Positions 43,501-54,721 of a DNA stretch of 64,000 nucleotides are shown here, piece by piece. The notes under the pieces were generated by a model. That model saw only the letters and a list, made by a program, of their open reading frames with translations. It was not told the origin of the DNA and did not search any database. Positions within the stretch are counted from its first letter, which is position 1. Each line of letters begins with the position of its first letter. Both the position numbers and the translations under genes were made by a program. Source of the DNA: Seriola aureovittata (taxonomy: Eukaryota > Chordata > Actinopteri > Carangiformes > Carangidae); the NCBI RefSeq assembly GCF_021018895.1, contig NC_079373.1, forward strand, positions 14,976,501 through 15,040,500. Direction: 5' to 3'.

Positions 43501-45218
43501 GGCTTATTTACTGCCATGCTGCACTGTGGGGACTAGTTAAAGGTGCTGACAGTGGCTCATGCTGGTCCAAATACTGTAACACATACACACACACAGATAT
43601 ACACACCATTAGGGAGAGATAGATCGTGCACAGCTGCCCTGTCTCAGGGGAGAGAGAGTGGGAGAACAGACTCTACTCTCCTCGACAAGACCACTCCCTA
43701 CCTCACATACAGTTTAATTACAAAGTAACATCAAGAGTGAAAGAAAAGATGAAAAGAGGGAGTGACAGATTTTCATACCAGCTATTACATGTTTAAATCA
43801 AAGTCCTGTCATTTCACAAACAGAGCTTAATGTCATTGTCCCTGTCCCAGCTCCTGCAAAGTTGCAGCTTGCTTTCTGGGATACACAGAGTGCTGAATCT
43901 CGGTCGAGGCATTATATGTGGGCCAGCTTGAACTGAAAATGCATTGTCTCCTGGCATTTAGTCTAAATTTTCCTCCTCACATGGTCAGCTGTTACAAAGC
44001 CAGAACCATGCGCATGGTTTTTGTTTCTCTGGGCACAATGCAACAGAATACCTCTCATTAAGTGAAGCTGACTGTTACCACATGGGGGTGAGGTTAAGAG
44101 GGGTTAGCATAACTTTTCTGCTACTGCTCAACCAGATCCCGTAAAATCAGAATGGTGTGTAGGAAAAAGAAGCTGACTGTTTAAATATGAAATGTGCAAA
44201 AACACAACTGTAGCAAGGCAAAACTTGCTCTTGCAAGATTGGAAAGAACTGAGAGTTCAGTCAGAGAATGTTGTGCTTTGAAATTTCTCTGATTGCACTG
44301 TGTGAGAAGTTTAAAGAGCACAGCCTGAATGACTCCATATATAATATAATAATATCAATACCAAGTCCAGCTGCCAACAACACCTCTGTTGAAAACAAGG
44401 TTATACATGGGCTCCCCCAGTGTGTATTGTCATCACATAGAGTGGCAGAAAGCATGGAGTCACTTATGTTATTTCCTCTCATTACACCCTCTTCACACAA
44501 TGTCAGCGACCAGAGGGCTAATTGAGCCTTAAGATAGCTCAAACGAAATGTGCTAGTAGTTTATTCTCGCCACAGTCTGTCACAGGCACGAACAGCAAAT
44601 TGTAATGTACGTGGTTGTTATGGTTTCATTATTTAACAGGCATTCCTGTTGAGTGTTTGCTGGCAGTTAAATATTGAAATATTTCTCTCACCAGAGACTC
44701 TTTGTCAAGTTCAAGGATCCAGATGGAATCAGTCCTGTGTCAATAGTTTTTATAAAAGAGGTGAACAGAGGAATTCCCAAAGATTTGGGGTATTCATGTA
44801 CTGTACATACAATATCTAAAGTTCTGGATATCTGAATGTTTTCTTTGGCATTAGCAGTATTGCCTTTAATAATTTCCAGTGATTGGAAAATTACCAAGAT
44901 ACAATTAAATTTAACAGGGCAATGAAATGCTTTCTGCATTTGTTTATTGTGGATTTTTGCATGTGTTTATGGCCAATAAAGTGCTAATTGATGTCAACTA
45001 AACACAATTTCAAGGTGGCATATTTTGTGATATTTCCTGATGACTGTAAGAATTGTAAGTGACTGAGCATTTTCTTATTCATTTGTTGGACAAACATCAA
45101 GAAGAAATGATGCAGATTGGAAATTTTTGTTTTTGATCTAATGCCATGAATTCATAACTCATAGCATGATAGCATATTGCAGAAACTGATGTCAGTATCG
45201 GTACCAATACGAACGATT
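40556..45218. other. Intergenic DNA, no gene seen
   Basis: Contains a 172-codon open frame at 41281-41799 with no recognisable homology, a CT-rich patch near 42113-42149, a C-rich patch near 43024-43048, and a candidate regulatory block (43250-43480). Confidence 0.7.
43250..43480. promoter_or_regulatory. Candidate non-coding regulatory block rich in CTAATTA
   Basis: CTAATTAA occurs at 43288-43295 and again at 43442-43449, each close to a GCTATGCA word (43271 and 43452). The block has no simple repeats. Paired homeodomain-like cores in a repeat-free block beside developmental genes suggest an enhancer. This is inference. Confidence 0.27.
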
Positions 45219-45806
45219 ACAGTGGCCCAGACAGGTCAACACAATGAAAAAGCCACAACTAAAATATAAAAGCCACGACATGAATGCAGAAGCTACAACA
45301 TGAATGCAAAAGTATAACGGCATGAAATCAAATTAAGCCACAATGGAAGTTAAGCCACTATGATAGTGAGCTGTGGTCCGTCCATACTCACAATAATGTG
45401 AAAATGAAAAAGTATGACAAAAGTATATGAATATATAGATATAAATGAAAACCATTGCTACATCACATAGCGACATTAATCAGTTATCTAGCAACAACAT
45501 TCCACTTACTCCTCAAACTGCCTCAGAAATCTTCCCAGTCAAAATCACATATTTGGCTGCGAGTGTTCCCATAGCCAAGTGGTTGAGGTGCATACCATTT
45601 ACTGAGCAGCAAGCCCATGGTTTGACTCCCGGCCGGCTGGACTTCTTACTGCATGTCATTCCCTTCTCTATCCCTGCATTGTCTTTCTCTCTACACTACT
45701 GTCAAATAAAGACATAAAATATCACAAAAAATAACAAAAACAATTGTTGTGGCTTTTGAATTTGTGTTGTGGCTTTTGCATTGTGTTGACCCGTCTGGGC
45801 CACTGT
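45219..45806. mobile_element. Non-autonomous hAT-type DNA transposon (MITE) with SINE inside
   Basis: Terminal inverted repeats of 41 bases (45219-45259 and 45766-45806) differ at only two positions and begin ACAGTGGCCCAGAC. The flanking 8-mers, GAACGATT (45211-45218) and GAATGACT (45807-45814), match at 6 of 8 with two C/T transitions, as expected for a decayed 8-bp target-site duplication. The subterminal word AAAAGCCACAAC recurs. The CAGTGG-type end and 8-bp duplication fit the hAT superfamily. There is no transposase frame. A tRNA-derived SINE occupies the interior. Confidence 0.75.
45561..45745 (+). mobile_element. tRNA-derived SINE
   Basis: A RNA polymerase III A box (TAGCCAAGTGG, 45572-45582) lies 36 bases before a B box (GGTTTGACTCC, 45619-45629), within tRNA-like sequence. 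A GCATGTCATTCCCTTCTC body follows, then AATAAAGACATAAAA and an A-rich tail. This layout is familiar from teleost tRNA-derived SINEs. It sits inside the 45219-45806 element and is therefore probably a later insertion. Confidence 0.7.
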
Positions 45807-46800
45807 GAATGACTATAGATCTCATTAGAGATAACTTTTTAACTTTTAAAATTAGTTTTTCGAGGAGCAAAGATGTTTATATGATGCACCAATAATAACA
45901 AGTAACAATACCATGTTTATATAAGGATACATTACAGGCTTTAGTCTGATATGTATGAAAAAGATCACAGCTACAGAAAACAGACTTTCCGAAAAAAAAA
46001 TCACATTTGGTGATATTTAATGTAACAAGTGAAAAACAAACAATAAAATGATGCTATGTTTTTAATGTGCCATTATGGGGACTGATTAAGGGCCGAGAAT
46101 GTGACAAGGTGATTCGCTGAGTTGAAGGAAAGTGGTAAAAGGAAACAATGCATTTGATTGCTAATTTCCTGACAATACATGAAGAGATAATGCTATTAGG
46201 GTAATAATGAAGCAGCAAATTGAACAATAATCTGTATATTAACATAAGATGGTAGGAGGGAGCATTGTTCATATTTAGTCATTAGGATCACATTCCAGTG
46301 GGAATAGGATTAAGCTACAGTGCAGTTTTAATACTGATGCCTTTGGTCTTTGAAAGAGGAACCGCAGACATCATATATGTATTTTATATCTTCATATCAT
46401 TTAATGTTCACAATATCCTGCATCTAAATACAACACAGATGTTTTCTTGTGATAGGTGATTGATAGATCTCTCAGCTACTGTTGAAACAAGATCCTACTT
46501 TTAGCTCACATCAAAGTGATAATGTATGCTAACTCTGTCTAAATCTCTGACACACCGTCACTTAGTATTTCCAAGGTTATCTTGGAAAAACTACCCCCTT
46601 CACCCCAGCTCAGATTTCCTTCAAGTCCCTCCTGAGCTAATGGGTCTGCTTCAAATTGTAGGCGACATAATAGCTCTTTTTTTTTTACAACAGCCTTTCA
46701 ACTCGAAAATAACAGAAGTTTGATTTAGTGCAAACATGTGCTTCTGCCATTGTGTTCACAAAACTGGAGTTTGTTCAGAGCTCCTACTGTGTATTTTCTC

Positions 46801-46846
46801 AATTCAATTCAATTAATTCAGTTCAATTCAATTCAATTCAATTCAA
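46801..46846. repeat. (AATTC)n pentanucleotide repeat
   Basis: About nine AATTC units, two of them altered, ending CAAAGGGGCTT. AATTC arrays running into AAAGGGGCTTTATT are common in fish genomes, and this looks like a decayed copy. Confidence 0.85.
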
Positions 46847-47429
46847 AGGGGCTTCATTCATTTCATTTCTTTTCTTTTACTGCCATCTGTCCATTTCTCC
46901 CATCTATCCACCTCATCTCTCTCTTTTTAAAGTTATTTGCTCTCTGTTTTCTATCTGGACACACTTTTCTAAATTCACTCGTTTCATCATCTCTCTACAT
47001 CTTCTTCTTTATCCAGCACTCACCTCCTCTTATCTCAGCCACACATCATCATCCCCACCCGGGGCCTTCCTGGTGCTGACACAGATGGGTGCTCTGCTAG
47101 TTCATGCTAGTTGACCCATTAGATGAAGCCCTCTGCTCCGCCGGACGCTTCTGTTTGCAAACTGTGACAAAGTATCAGATTTACCCTTTTCTGTAGGTGC
47201 AGGCAGCGTGGAGGAACAGGGGATCGGGGCATGTTCCTCCATAATACCTATCACACCCCCACTACCCCACCCTGGTGCACGCATTCACTGACACATGTAG
47301 ACATGCCTGCGCGTGCTCTCCGGTGTGCAGACACAGATGCCAAACACACATTCCAGGAAAACCAGGTGAGTAAAACCCTTTGTGGTTAGATGGCTGTTCT
47401 GAATAAAAGTCAGCCTGTGTCATTGAAGG

Positions 47430-47680
47430 ACAAAGCCTTATTAAATTAACTTAAATGATTATTTTGCATTCGCTAAAGTTGCTCCAAGGCACAGAATTAT
47501 AAAGTGTGGTCTGTTGTAGTCACACACAGATATCCTAATTAGCTAAATGACTCATTAATTTTAGCGGAGCGTTATTAAGATAAAGTTAATGAAGGTAAGA
47601 CTAATTAAGACATGATGAATGGACATGTCTGTAACACCCATTAACACATTATCTACTGCTTCTCTGTTATCACTCTTATC
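47430..47680. promoter_or_regulatory. Candidate non-coding regulatory block dense in homeodomain cores
   Basis: Within about 80 bases lie CTAATTAG (47535-47542), CATTAATT (from 47553), GTTATTAAG, GTTAATGA and CTAATTAAG (from 47601), with no microsatellite. Such clustering is typical of deeply conserved developmental enhancers. Conservation is untested. Confidence 0.3.
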
Positions 47681-48599
47681 TGCCTTTACTGCAGAACGCT
47701 GCCTGGGAGTTGGACATTAAAATGTCATCCAACTGGTTTATCTTTAAGATTGACATTAGCGGGGACTTAGAGGGAAGTTATTTTTCTTTAGCTTACCTCA
47801 GTACTTTTACAGATCATCATTATTATTTTCCTAGAGTAACACTTTCCTACAGGCCTGCAGACATAATATTGTGCAGCTTGTTGCTTTAGCTACATAATGT
47901 AGCAAAAAAAGAAGTGGATTCCTGGACCTACTGCTGCCAGAGCAAACACACAGACACTGAGCACGTCTGTATCTGTCACACTTTTACAACTTTTATTGAC
48001 TAAGCAGTGGATGTCAACTGTAGGTGTAACGATTACAGCATAAGGCCATGTTCAGATCTAACTACACTGAAAAACAAGGCTTCCTCATTCATGTTAATGA
48101 GACTACTGCACTGGCACGATGTTGGGGTCCTATGCACAGGGCTGTGGTTAAAAGGAAAAAGAAAATCCACAGCTTTCAGCAAAAGAGTTGAACGTGGCTC
48201 AACTTCATCCTTTCCAAATGCAGTGTCATTTGGTATTCTGAAGTCTGTAAATATGTACACGTTTACATTGTATTTCATCTTTTCAGTATAACTGCAATGA
48301 GACCAAATGAGTGCAATTACCTGGTAAACATGACATGGTCAAATGATAACATTAACGAACTGTGTGACATTGTAAAGATACCTTAAGTAAACAGCGTAGA
48401 TACCAAAGCCTGAGGGATGTTTCATTTCCCTCAATCTTTTTTAAGAAGGGGGCGTGGCAGACTTTGTAGGGCAGAGTGTTATAATGACCCTGATATCCTG
48501 AGGTGAGTTTCACTTTGTTTTGACAAGACTCTTTAAGTGTGCCATTAATTCTCACTCCTCCCCCTTATGGGGCTGACCTTCCTCCCCATGGAGTGCAGG

Positions 48600-49113
48600 T
48601 GTTAAGAACTCAGAAGGGTCCCAAAAACGCAGGACGTAGACTGAGTGGGATTGGTAAGGAAAAAGATTTATTGAAGGGGGATTTGTTGTTCTTGGGGCTG
48701 ACAGCAGGAATTGAGGGTCCGGTGGAAGCAGGGGGGTGTTTGGAAGGGTAGTGGTGAAGCGTGGCTGGGCATGAGCGTGCAGTGAGGGTGAAGCGTGATT
48801 GGCAGTCATCGGCGTGAATCTTGGAGTCAGCTGGCAGGCAGTCAGACAAGCAGGCTGGGAGACAGAAAGGTGAATGATGATACTGGACATGAGACGTCGG
48901 CCTGGAACGATTACTAACACTGTGGTTGAAACAGCGATCTGGCGAAGAATGGACGGAGAGCTGGGGTTAGATATATTGCAGATGATGAGCTGATGTAGCG
49001 CAGGTGTGCAGCTGATCGGGGAGCCAGAACCGGCAGAGTGAAGACGGGAAGCCACGCCCACGCCAACACACGCCACAGCTGTAACAACAGGGTGAGGGGG
49101 CGGGGCAGGGTCA
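48600..49113 (-). mobile_element. Probable solo LTR of a retrotransposon
   Basis: Read on the minus strand, it is GC-richer than its surroundings, runs from a TCATGACCCTGCCCCGCCCC-like end to ...TTCTTAACA, and has AATAAA (48667-48672 on +) about 70 bases before that end. The layout and the TTTTTGGGACCC stretch resemble fish Gypsy-type LTRs. No gag or pol frame adjoins it. The 5' end and target-site duplication are not clear, so the inner boundary may be off by 20 bases. Confidence 0.5.
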
Positions 49114-49495
49114 TGATGAGCCAGTCTGTGCAGATGTTAGAGACAACAGTCAAAAGGCCACTTATGTCTCCAAATCTCCACGATACCTCAGTTTCGTTTC
49201 GAAGTAGAGAGTAGGGTACAGTCAGTGTCAGGAAAGATAAAAGGAGCAATAATAGAAACCTCATGGGAAGGCTGTGGTAAAATATTGCAAATCATAAATA
49301 TAAATCATAAATAAGCTTGTGTTTTGAGTTTGTTCATAACATTATTATTGTTCTGTGGTGTGATATGGTCCCATGAGCTGTACTTTTAATATAATATTGA
49401 GTTGGAGTTGGGTTGCTTTTTTTTTTTCTCGTTTCTCATTTACTGCTAACTCCAACATAACACAATATATTATGCAGCAGCATGGCAGACCACAT

Positions 49496-49530
<35 letters not shown>

Positions 49531-50485
49531 CCAAGCATGATAATACACTGCTGCAGGTTTGGTTAATTACTCAATTTAACAATGTAGCTAACATTGTGTT
49601 CTCAATTATGCTTTGTTACATATTCAGGATGGGTCTAGTTCAGTGTGTCCTTTTTCCACTCAATTTGGTTGTTTTCAGCAAACAACGCAAAAAATATTCA
49701 CTTCATGGTGGGAGGTTTGACACTGGGCTATTTTGTAATGCATCTCCAAAATATGGCATATCACTGGAGAGACTGCTGTGTTTTATACAGAGTGGTTGTT
49801 CGCATACACATGGATTTATAGCTACAGTATGTGGCAGAAACAGTAAACGCTGTACGAAACTAGATTAGAAAACTAAAGCCCTCATTAACAATCATTTAAA
49901 CCCATGTTTACAACATTCGCATTGAATGGATCCACCATAATGATGCAAACAAAATCATGCATTTTCCCAAGTGGATGGACACATGAAAGATGCATAGCGC
50001 TGTGGTATAATTGGAGATGACATGTTGGACACTCTAACCCTCTGTGATCAGAGGCAGCGGGGCAGAGCCATTGAACAAAGGGGCACAGGCAGAAATAGAA
50101 TGACTGTGCATGGCGGAAAGGTTTGCTGGGTTCCTTTGTTTGTGTTTGTATGCAATCAGCAGCATTACCAGAATGTGCCCACTCACTGTGACAGTGGTTG
50201 CCTTCATCTTCGTTCACCCATGGGTCACTTAAGAGTACACATCTATGGGTGCCATGATGAGGCACCCAACCAGAAGAACATGAGGGTTGGATGAGGATGA
50301 GATAAAGGGATTAGGGAAAGGAAGGGTGGATAAATGAGATTTTTAGACTGTGAGAGTAGTGGCTGTGTTGTGTTTGATGCCTTGGCAGAGACTGGTGTCT
50401 GACTAATGTGACGTGATACATTGGGTACTGAAACCAGGGCCAAGGGTTCCTTCCTGGGCATGAGTTTCTGGTTTGGAGCGTCTGT

Positions 50486-50509
50486 GTAATTGGACAGCTG
50501 TCCAATTAC
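50486..50509. repeat. Exact 24-bp palindrome
   Basis: GTAATTGGACAG followed directly by its reverse complement, with no spacer. The centre is the E-box CAGCTG and the flanks are TAATT homeodomain cores. A pyrimidine TTCTC tract follows. Confidence 0.95.
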
Positions 50510-51034
50510 TGTACTCTTCTCTTCTTTTCTCTTCTCTTCTCTTCTCCTCTTTACTCCTCTCCCAGTTTGTTTGACAGCGCAGTAAGAGTGCTTGCTATCG
50601 GTGCTGTAATCAGAGATTGAGAGATGGATATGTGTTGTTTCTCTCTTCCCTCCAGGTAGCAGCCTTCCTCACTCAACCATGGCAAACCCAGCAGTTATTG
50701 ATACTTTAGCTAAGGGGACCATACAATAATACCCCGTTCTCTTTCTGCAGGTTGTAGAGGTTCTCCCCACCTAATTTGGAGCAGAAGCTCTTGATATTCA
50801 GCGAGGGCCCTGTATTAACTTACAGGAATGCAGGCTTTCTACTTAGAAGTGAAACTAAACACACCATCCTTTCAGGATGTTTTCGTCTGCAGAGCACTCA
50901 TTCTGATAAATGCTTTTTTTTATGTGACATGATATTTGATCCATTGAAAACATTTAAAGAAAACATGTATGTGGTGTTTACAGGAATTAAATATTATGGT
51001 CAAAGCAAGACTCTGTGGTGAGCCATTATACAAA

Positions 51035-51145
51035 TGGAACATTAATCCCGAATGCTTCTTGCCACATCATAAAGATTATTTATGAGCCACATGTTAAAAA
51101 TCTTGTTAAAATTATACAGCTGCACCTGGCAGACAGCAGCAGAGG
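51035..51145. promoter_or_regulatory. Candidate non-coding regulatory block with E-boxes
   Basis: AT-rich, repeat-free sequence (CATAAAGATTATTTATGAG) leading into CAGCTG and CACCTG E-boxes seven bases apart start to start. The call rests only on composition and motif clustering. Confidence 0.2.
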
Positions 51146-52959
51146 TTCAAGCATGTGCATATAATAACATACCTGTGGATGAGGGTAAATGTAGGAGGAC
51201 AGAGGAGGAATGAGGGGTGGAGTGGTTAAAGCAAAAAAAAATGCAACAGGTTAATTCTAGTGAAAAATTTGCATTTTTTGTTAATTCTTTAAAAAATCGA
51301 TAAGAGGAATGGAGGGACCGTGGTGGATTTAGAGTCAACACCTGGGTTGACTGGGCAGGATGAAAGACATGTTGTGTCACATTTCTGCTACGTGTCCAGC
51401 AATAAGCTAAAATGAGGTGCAATTTCCTCTTGACTAATTAGTGTGGAATTGCTGCTGTTTTATCAGCCTCCCCAGGGCCTCAGCAGAGTGAGCTTCTAGC
51501 TGGAGCTACAGAGCACTGGAAGTTGGGGGCAGAGAAGTGTGAACAAGAAAGGGAGGAGTGACAGAGGACATCAGCCAGAGGTGGTATCTGTTGGTTTTAT
51601 CTGGGGTTATGTGGGCAAAAACACAAGCCCTTGTTTTGGCCTCATATCTGCTAAAGTAGCAGCTCCACATGACTTCAGACGGAAGCCTCTCACATCAGGT
51701 GATGGTTTGCCGATGGAGCCTTCAAGCCATGCAGCAGGCCCATAATTACCCCTTCTCTGAGATGCTTTTTCGAAGGGTGAACTCAGTGTTGATTGGTGAT
51801 CATCTGTGGACACTGATTATTCTCTTGCTTCAAGCTATCAAGTAATCATCTTGTTCTCTGATCATTTCTGATCAACTGCATTGAGTGATCTTGTATCATT
51901 TCTTTCTCATTTTTCAAAATTTTGCTTCCTCTTTTTCCTCAGTTTTGTTCTCGTCCATGTTTTATCCTCCCTTCATGCTTCTCCATCCATCCATCTTTTG
52001 TTGCTCTCAATGATTTAGAGTAGGTAGATTGCATTCACTAAGGACAGAACAGTCCAAGGCTGAATGAGGGTTATTGGGTTTATGTCAGAGTCAAGGTTCG
52101 GATTGAAGGTATAAATCTTGGAGGAAGGATGCAGGCTCATGGATCCTTTCTGTTTGACCTCAGCTTAACACCAGAAGCCCCATTAAAAGAGACGCCCCAG
52201 ATCGATCGATCAAGCCCCTCCTACCCCCCCAGACTCCCCTGCTATTGACAAGGTCAGTTAATCCATCCTTAAATGTCAGAACGTACAATGTTTATGGGCT
52301 CAACTCACACTGCTGATGTGCACATTCAGGGGTCAGCTGTGGCAAACAAAGCGATTTGATTAAAATGCACAAGGGAGCATCACAAGGACATGCAACATGT
52401 ATTTGGGAGGAACAATAAGTGGGGTAAACATTGGAGCATAACATTTTTAATTGGCAATTGTTTTGTTTTGTGGCACAACAGAAACAGTTGTACTGGTCAT
52501 ATGGGCCATTTTAAGGGAACAGACAACTGTTCTGATAGATCTGGCATCATTATATCAATTAATAGTTTTTACTGGAGATTTTCACAACATTGGTCCTTCT
52601 ATTCACTTTTTGACTTCATTGATGAGAGATATTGTTTTCTGAAAACGGTGCTACATGTTTAGAGGTTATAGGCTTAACCCTTAGTGAGACAGACTCTCAG
52701 TTGATCCCCTTCTTCTCTGATCAAAGGCTCAGCATGGGTATAATCCCCAGACTTCTGTATTGATTTTTAATGAAGTCTAACCTTTAAACCTCAATAAGCC
52801 CCAGTGTAACATGACAATAGCAACGACCGAACTGGACCGTCACATCGAGGCAGTCAGAGAGTGAATGTAGCTCCTTTTTAACAGGCACATTTCTGCTCCT
52901 CATGGAGCAAAACCATTAGAAAATATTGAATGTTGATTATTATTTCAAGACTCTGTATG

Positions 52960-53095
52960 AGTTGGCAGAGTTCAGCAAGTGGCGTAAGATGCCTCTGTCC
53001 TAAGAATAGTGTATCAGCAGGTTGGAACATTTTTGAAACAGTAGCTCCTGTGTGTCTCGCTAACCACTTTGCCATTGGCAGTGCCCGCAACGAGG
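52960..53095 (-). mobile_element. Possible degenerate tRNA-derived SINE
   Basis: On the minus strand an A box TGGCAAAGTGG (53064-53074 on +) is followed by a weak B-box-like ATGTTCCAACC (53020-53030). The A box fits the consensus well; the B box is one base short and the tail is unclear. Confidence 0.3.
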
Positions 53096-54695
53096 GGAAA
53101 AAAGAGGTTTCAGTCAGTCACATGTTTGCCTAGCAGAGGTTATTGTTATGTCTACTTCCAGATGGTATACCATTACACGCTGGGCTATGGTTTAGTGCTT
53201 TTCGGTTCTTTCTCTCTTTGACTCTTTCCCAATCTTTTCCTCTTCACACCTCGAGCCACACAAGGCTTGCTGTGTAAACCACCAGGAGTACGAAAGTGAA
53301 ATGCGCAGTCATGTCAATTCAGTTTGTTATAGCATGAACAAAGTGAGCTGTGTGATGTCTAGACTGCTGTCACTCTGAGCTGAGTCAATAAACAGCATGG
53401 GTGATGAGTTTCAGCTTGTCTGTCTCCACCATACAAACACACACACACACACACACACATGAACGCACAATGTTAACAGTGACCACAGCACATCCTAACT
53501 CACTCCCGTGATCTCTCTCTCTCTCTCATTATACCTGGCCTCCCTCTCGCTGAAGCGAAAGTGGAAAGGCAAGACTCCGCTCTGACACAGCAGCTTTGCA
53601 AATGTACATGTTTTATTCTCCAGTGATTTATTACTTTTGTACAGTAAATCTGCAAAACTGCAGCACTTTTACAAACCCTGTAAAATATACAATTCATGTG
53701 GCAGATGTTGGATTCAATGATGGATTAAAACAAACTAAACAGCATAAGTTATGGAAAAACAGTTTCCAGAAAGTTCGGACTGTGTTTCAGATTCGGTTTT
53801 GTGGGTCTAAGTGTTGTTGCTTTGCTTCTTGGCCATAAAGTACATTTGTTGTATATTTCTTATTTCTAGTAAAATATGGGGCCTGTCTGGTGTGATTGCA
53901 CTGAATTTCTGAATGTTTTGGGAGACAATCACATTTTTTCGTGTAATGGAAATATTTTTTTGTGTATCAGTGCAGATAACCATCAGCAAGGTATTCAGTA
54001 AAAGGAATAGTTTACATTTTCCAAACACAGTTTATGAAAGGATATTTGGGAAAGTCCTACAAGATCGTAGAGCAAGTGTGATGGCTTCTTTCTAAGGCGG
54101 CAATAGCACTAATATTATTCTCCAGTTAATGCATTAATAGATAGCTAAGACAGAAATGGGACACGACTTTAACTGCACTGTGTGTCTGGTTTGTATCTCC
54201 CTCCCATAAAATCTCAGTTGGGACAAATAGAGTTTAAAACAGAAGCTGATTCACCATAAGAGCAGATCGCTATAAAGGGAACACCTCTGGAAGCCCAAGC
54301 TTGGAAAGACTGTTAAGGAAATTAAATGTCTGCCAAGTGTTGCTGTACAACTTCGCCAAAGAACATGGAACCACAAGTGGAAAGGTTTTGGTTTTAGCAC
54401 CTCTGTGTATGTCCACATATCATTAATATAGCTGAGAGAAGATGAAGCTTTAGGTGTCATAAGAAAACATATCACATGACACTAACACTGTGTAGCGTTT
54501 CATCGCCATCAAACGTTCTGCTCACAAATATCACAAGGCTCACTGCTATTCATATATCACCCACACTTCTCTATGCACTGTTTAACTCAGGGTTTCTCAT
54601 GTGACACAATCACATGGTTAAAAGATGTTTTATTATACACACCATAGCTTGAAGAATTTTCCATACAGTGTGACTTTATTTGTAGGAGTACCTGA

Positions 54696-54721
54696 CCCAT
54701 AAACTGGGACCAGTTTATGGG
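54696..54721. repeat. Exact inverted repeat, 12-bp arms, 2-base spacer
   Basis: CCCATAAACTGG (54696-54707), GA, then CCAGTTTATGGG (54710-54721). A perfect stem able to form a tight hairpin or cruciform. Confidence 0.95.

Larger units (their letters stand above)
45807..48599. other. Intergenic DNA, no gene seen
   Basis: Holds the AATTC repeat at 46801-46846 and the candidate regulatory block 47430-47680. Open frames are short and unrecognised. Confidence 0.7.

Noticed and set aside
45572..45629. A functional tRNA gene
   Set aside because: A and B boxes are present, but the acceptor stem does not pair and the sequence continues into a SINE body with an A-rich tail.
48552..49076. A 174-codon minus-strand frame
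   Set aside because: It lies within the GC-rich LTR-like segment. Its length follows from high GC and few stops, and it resembles no known protein.
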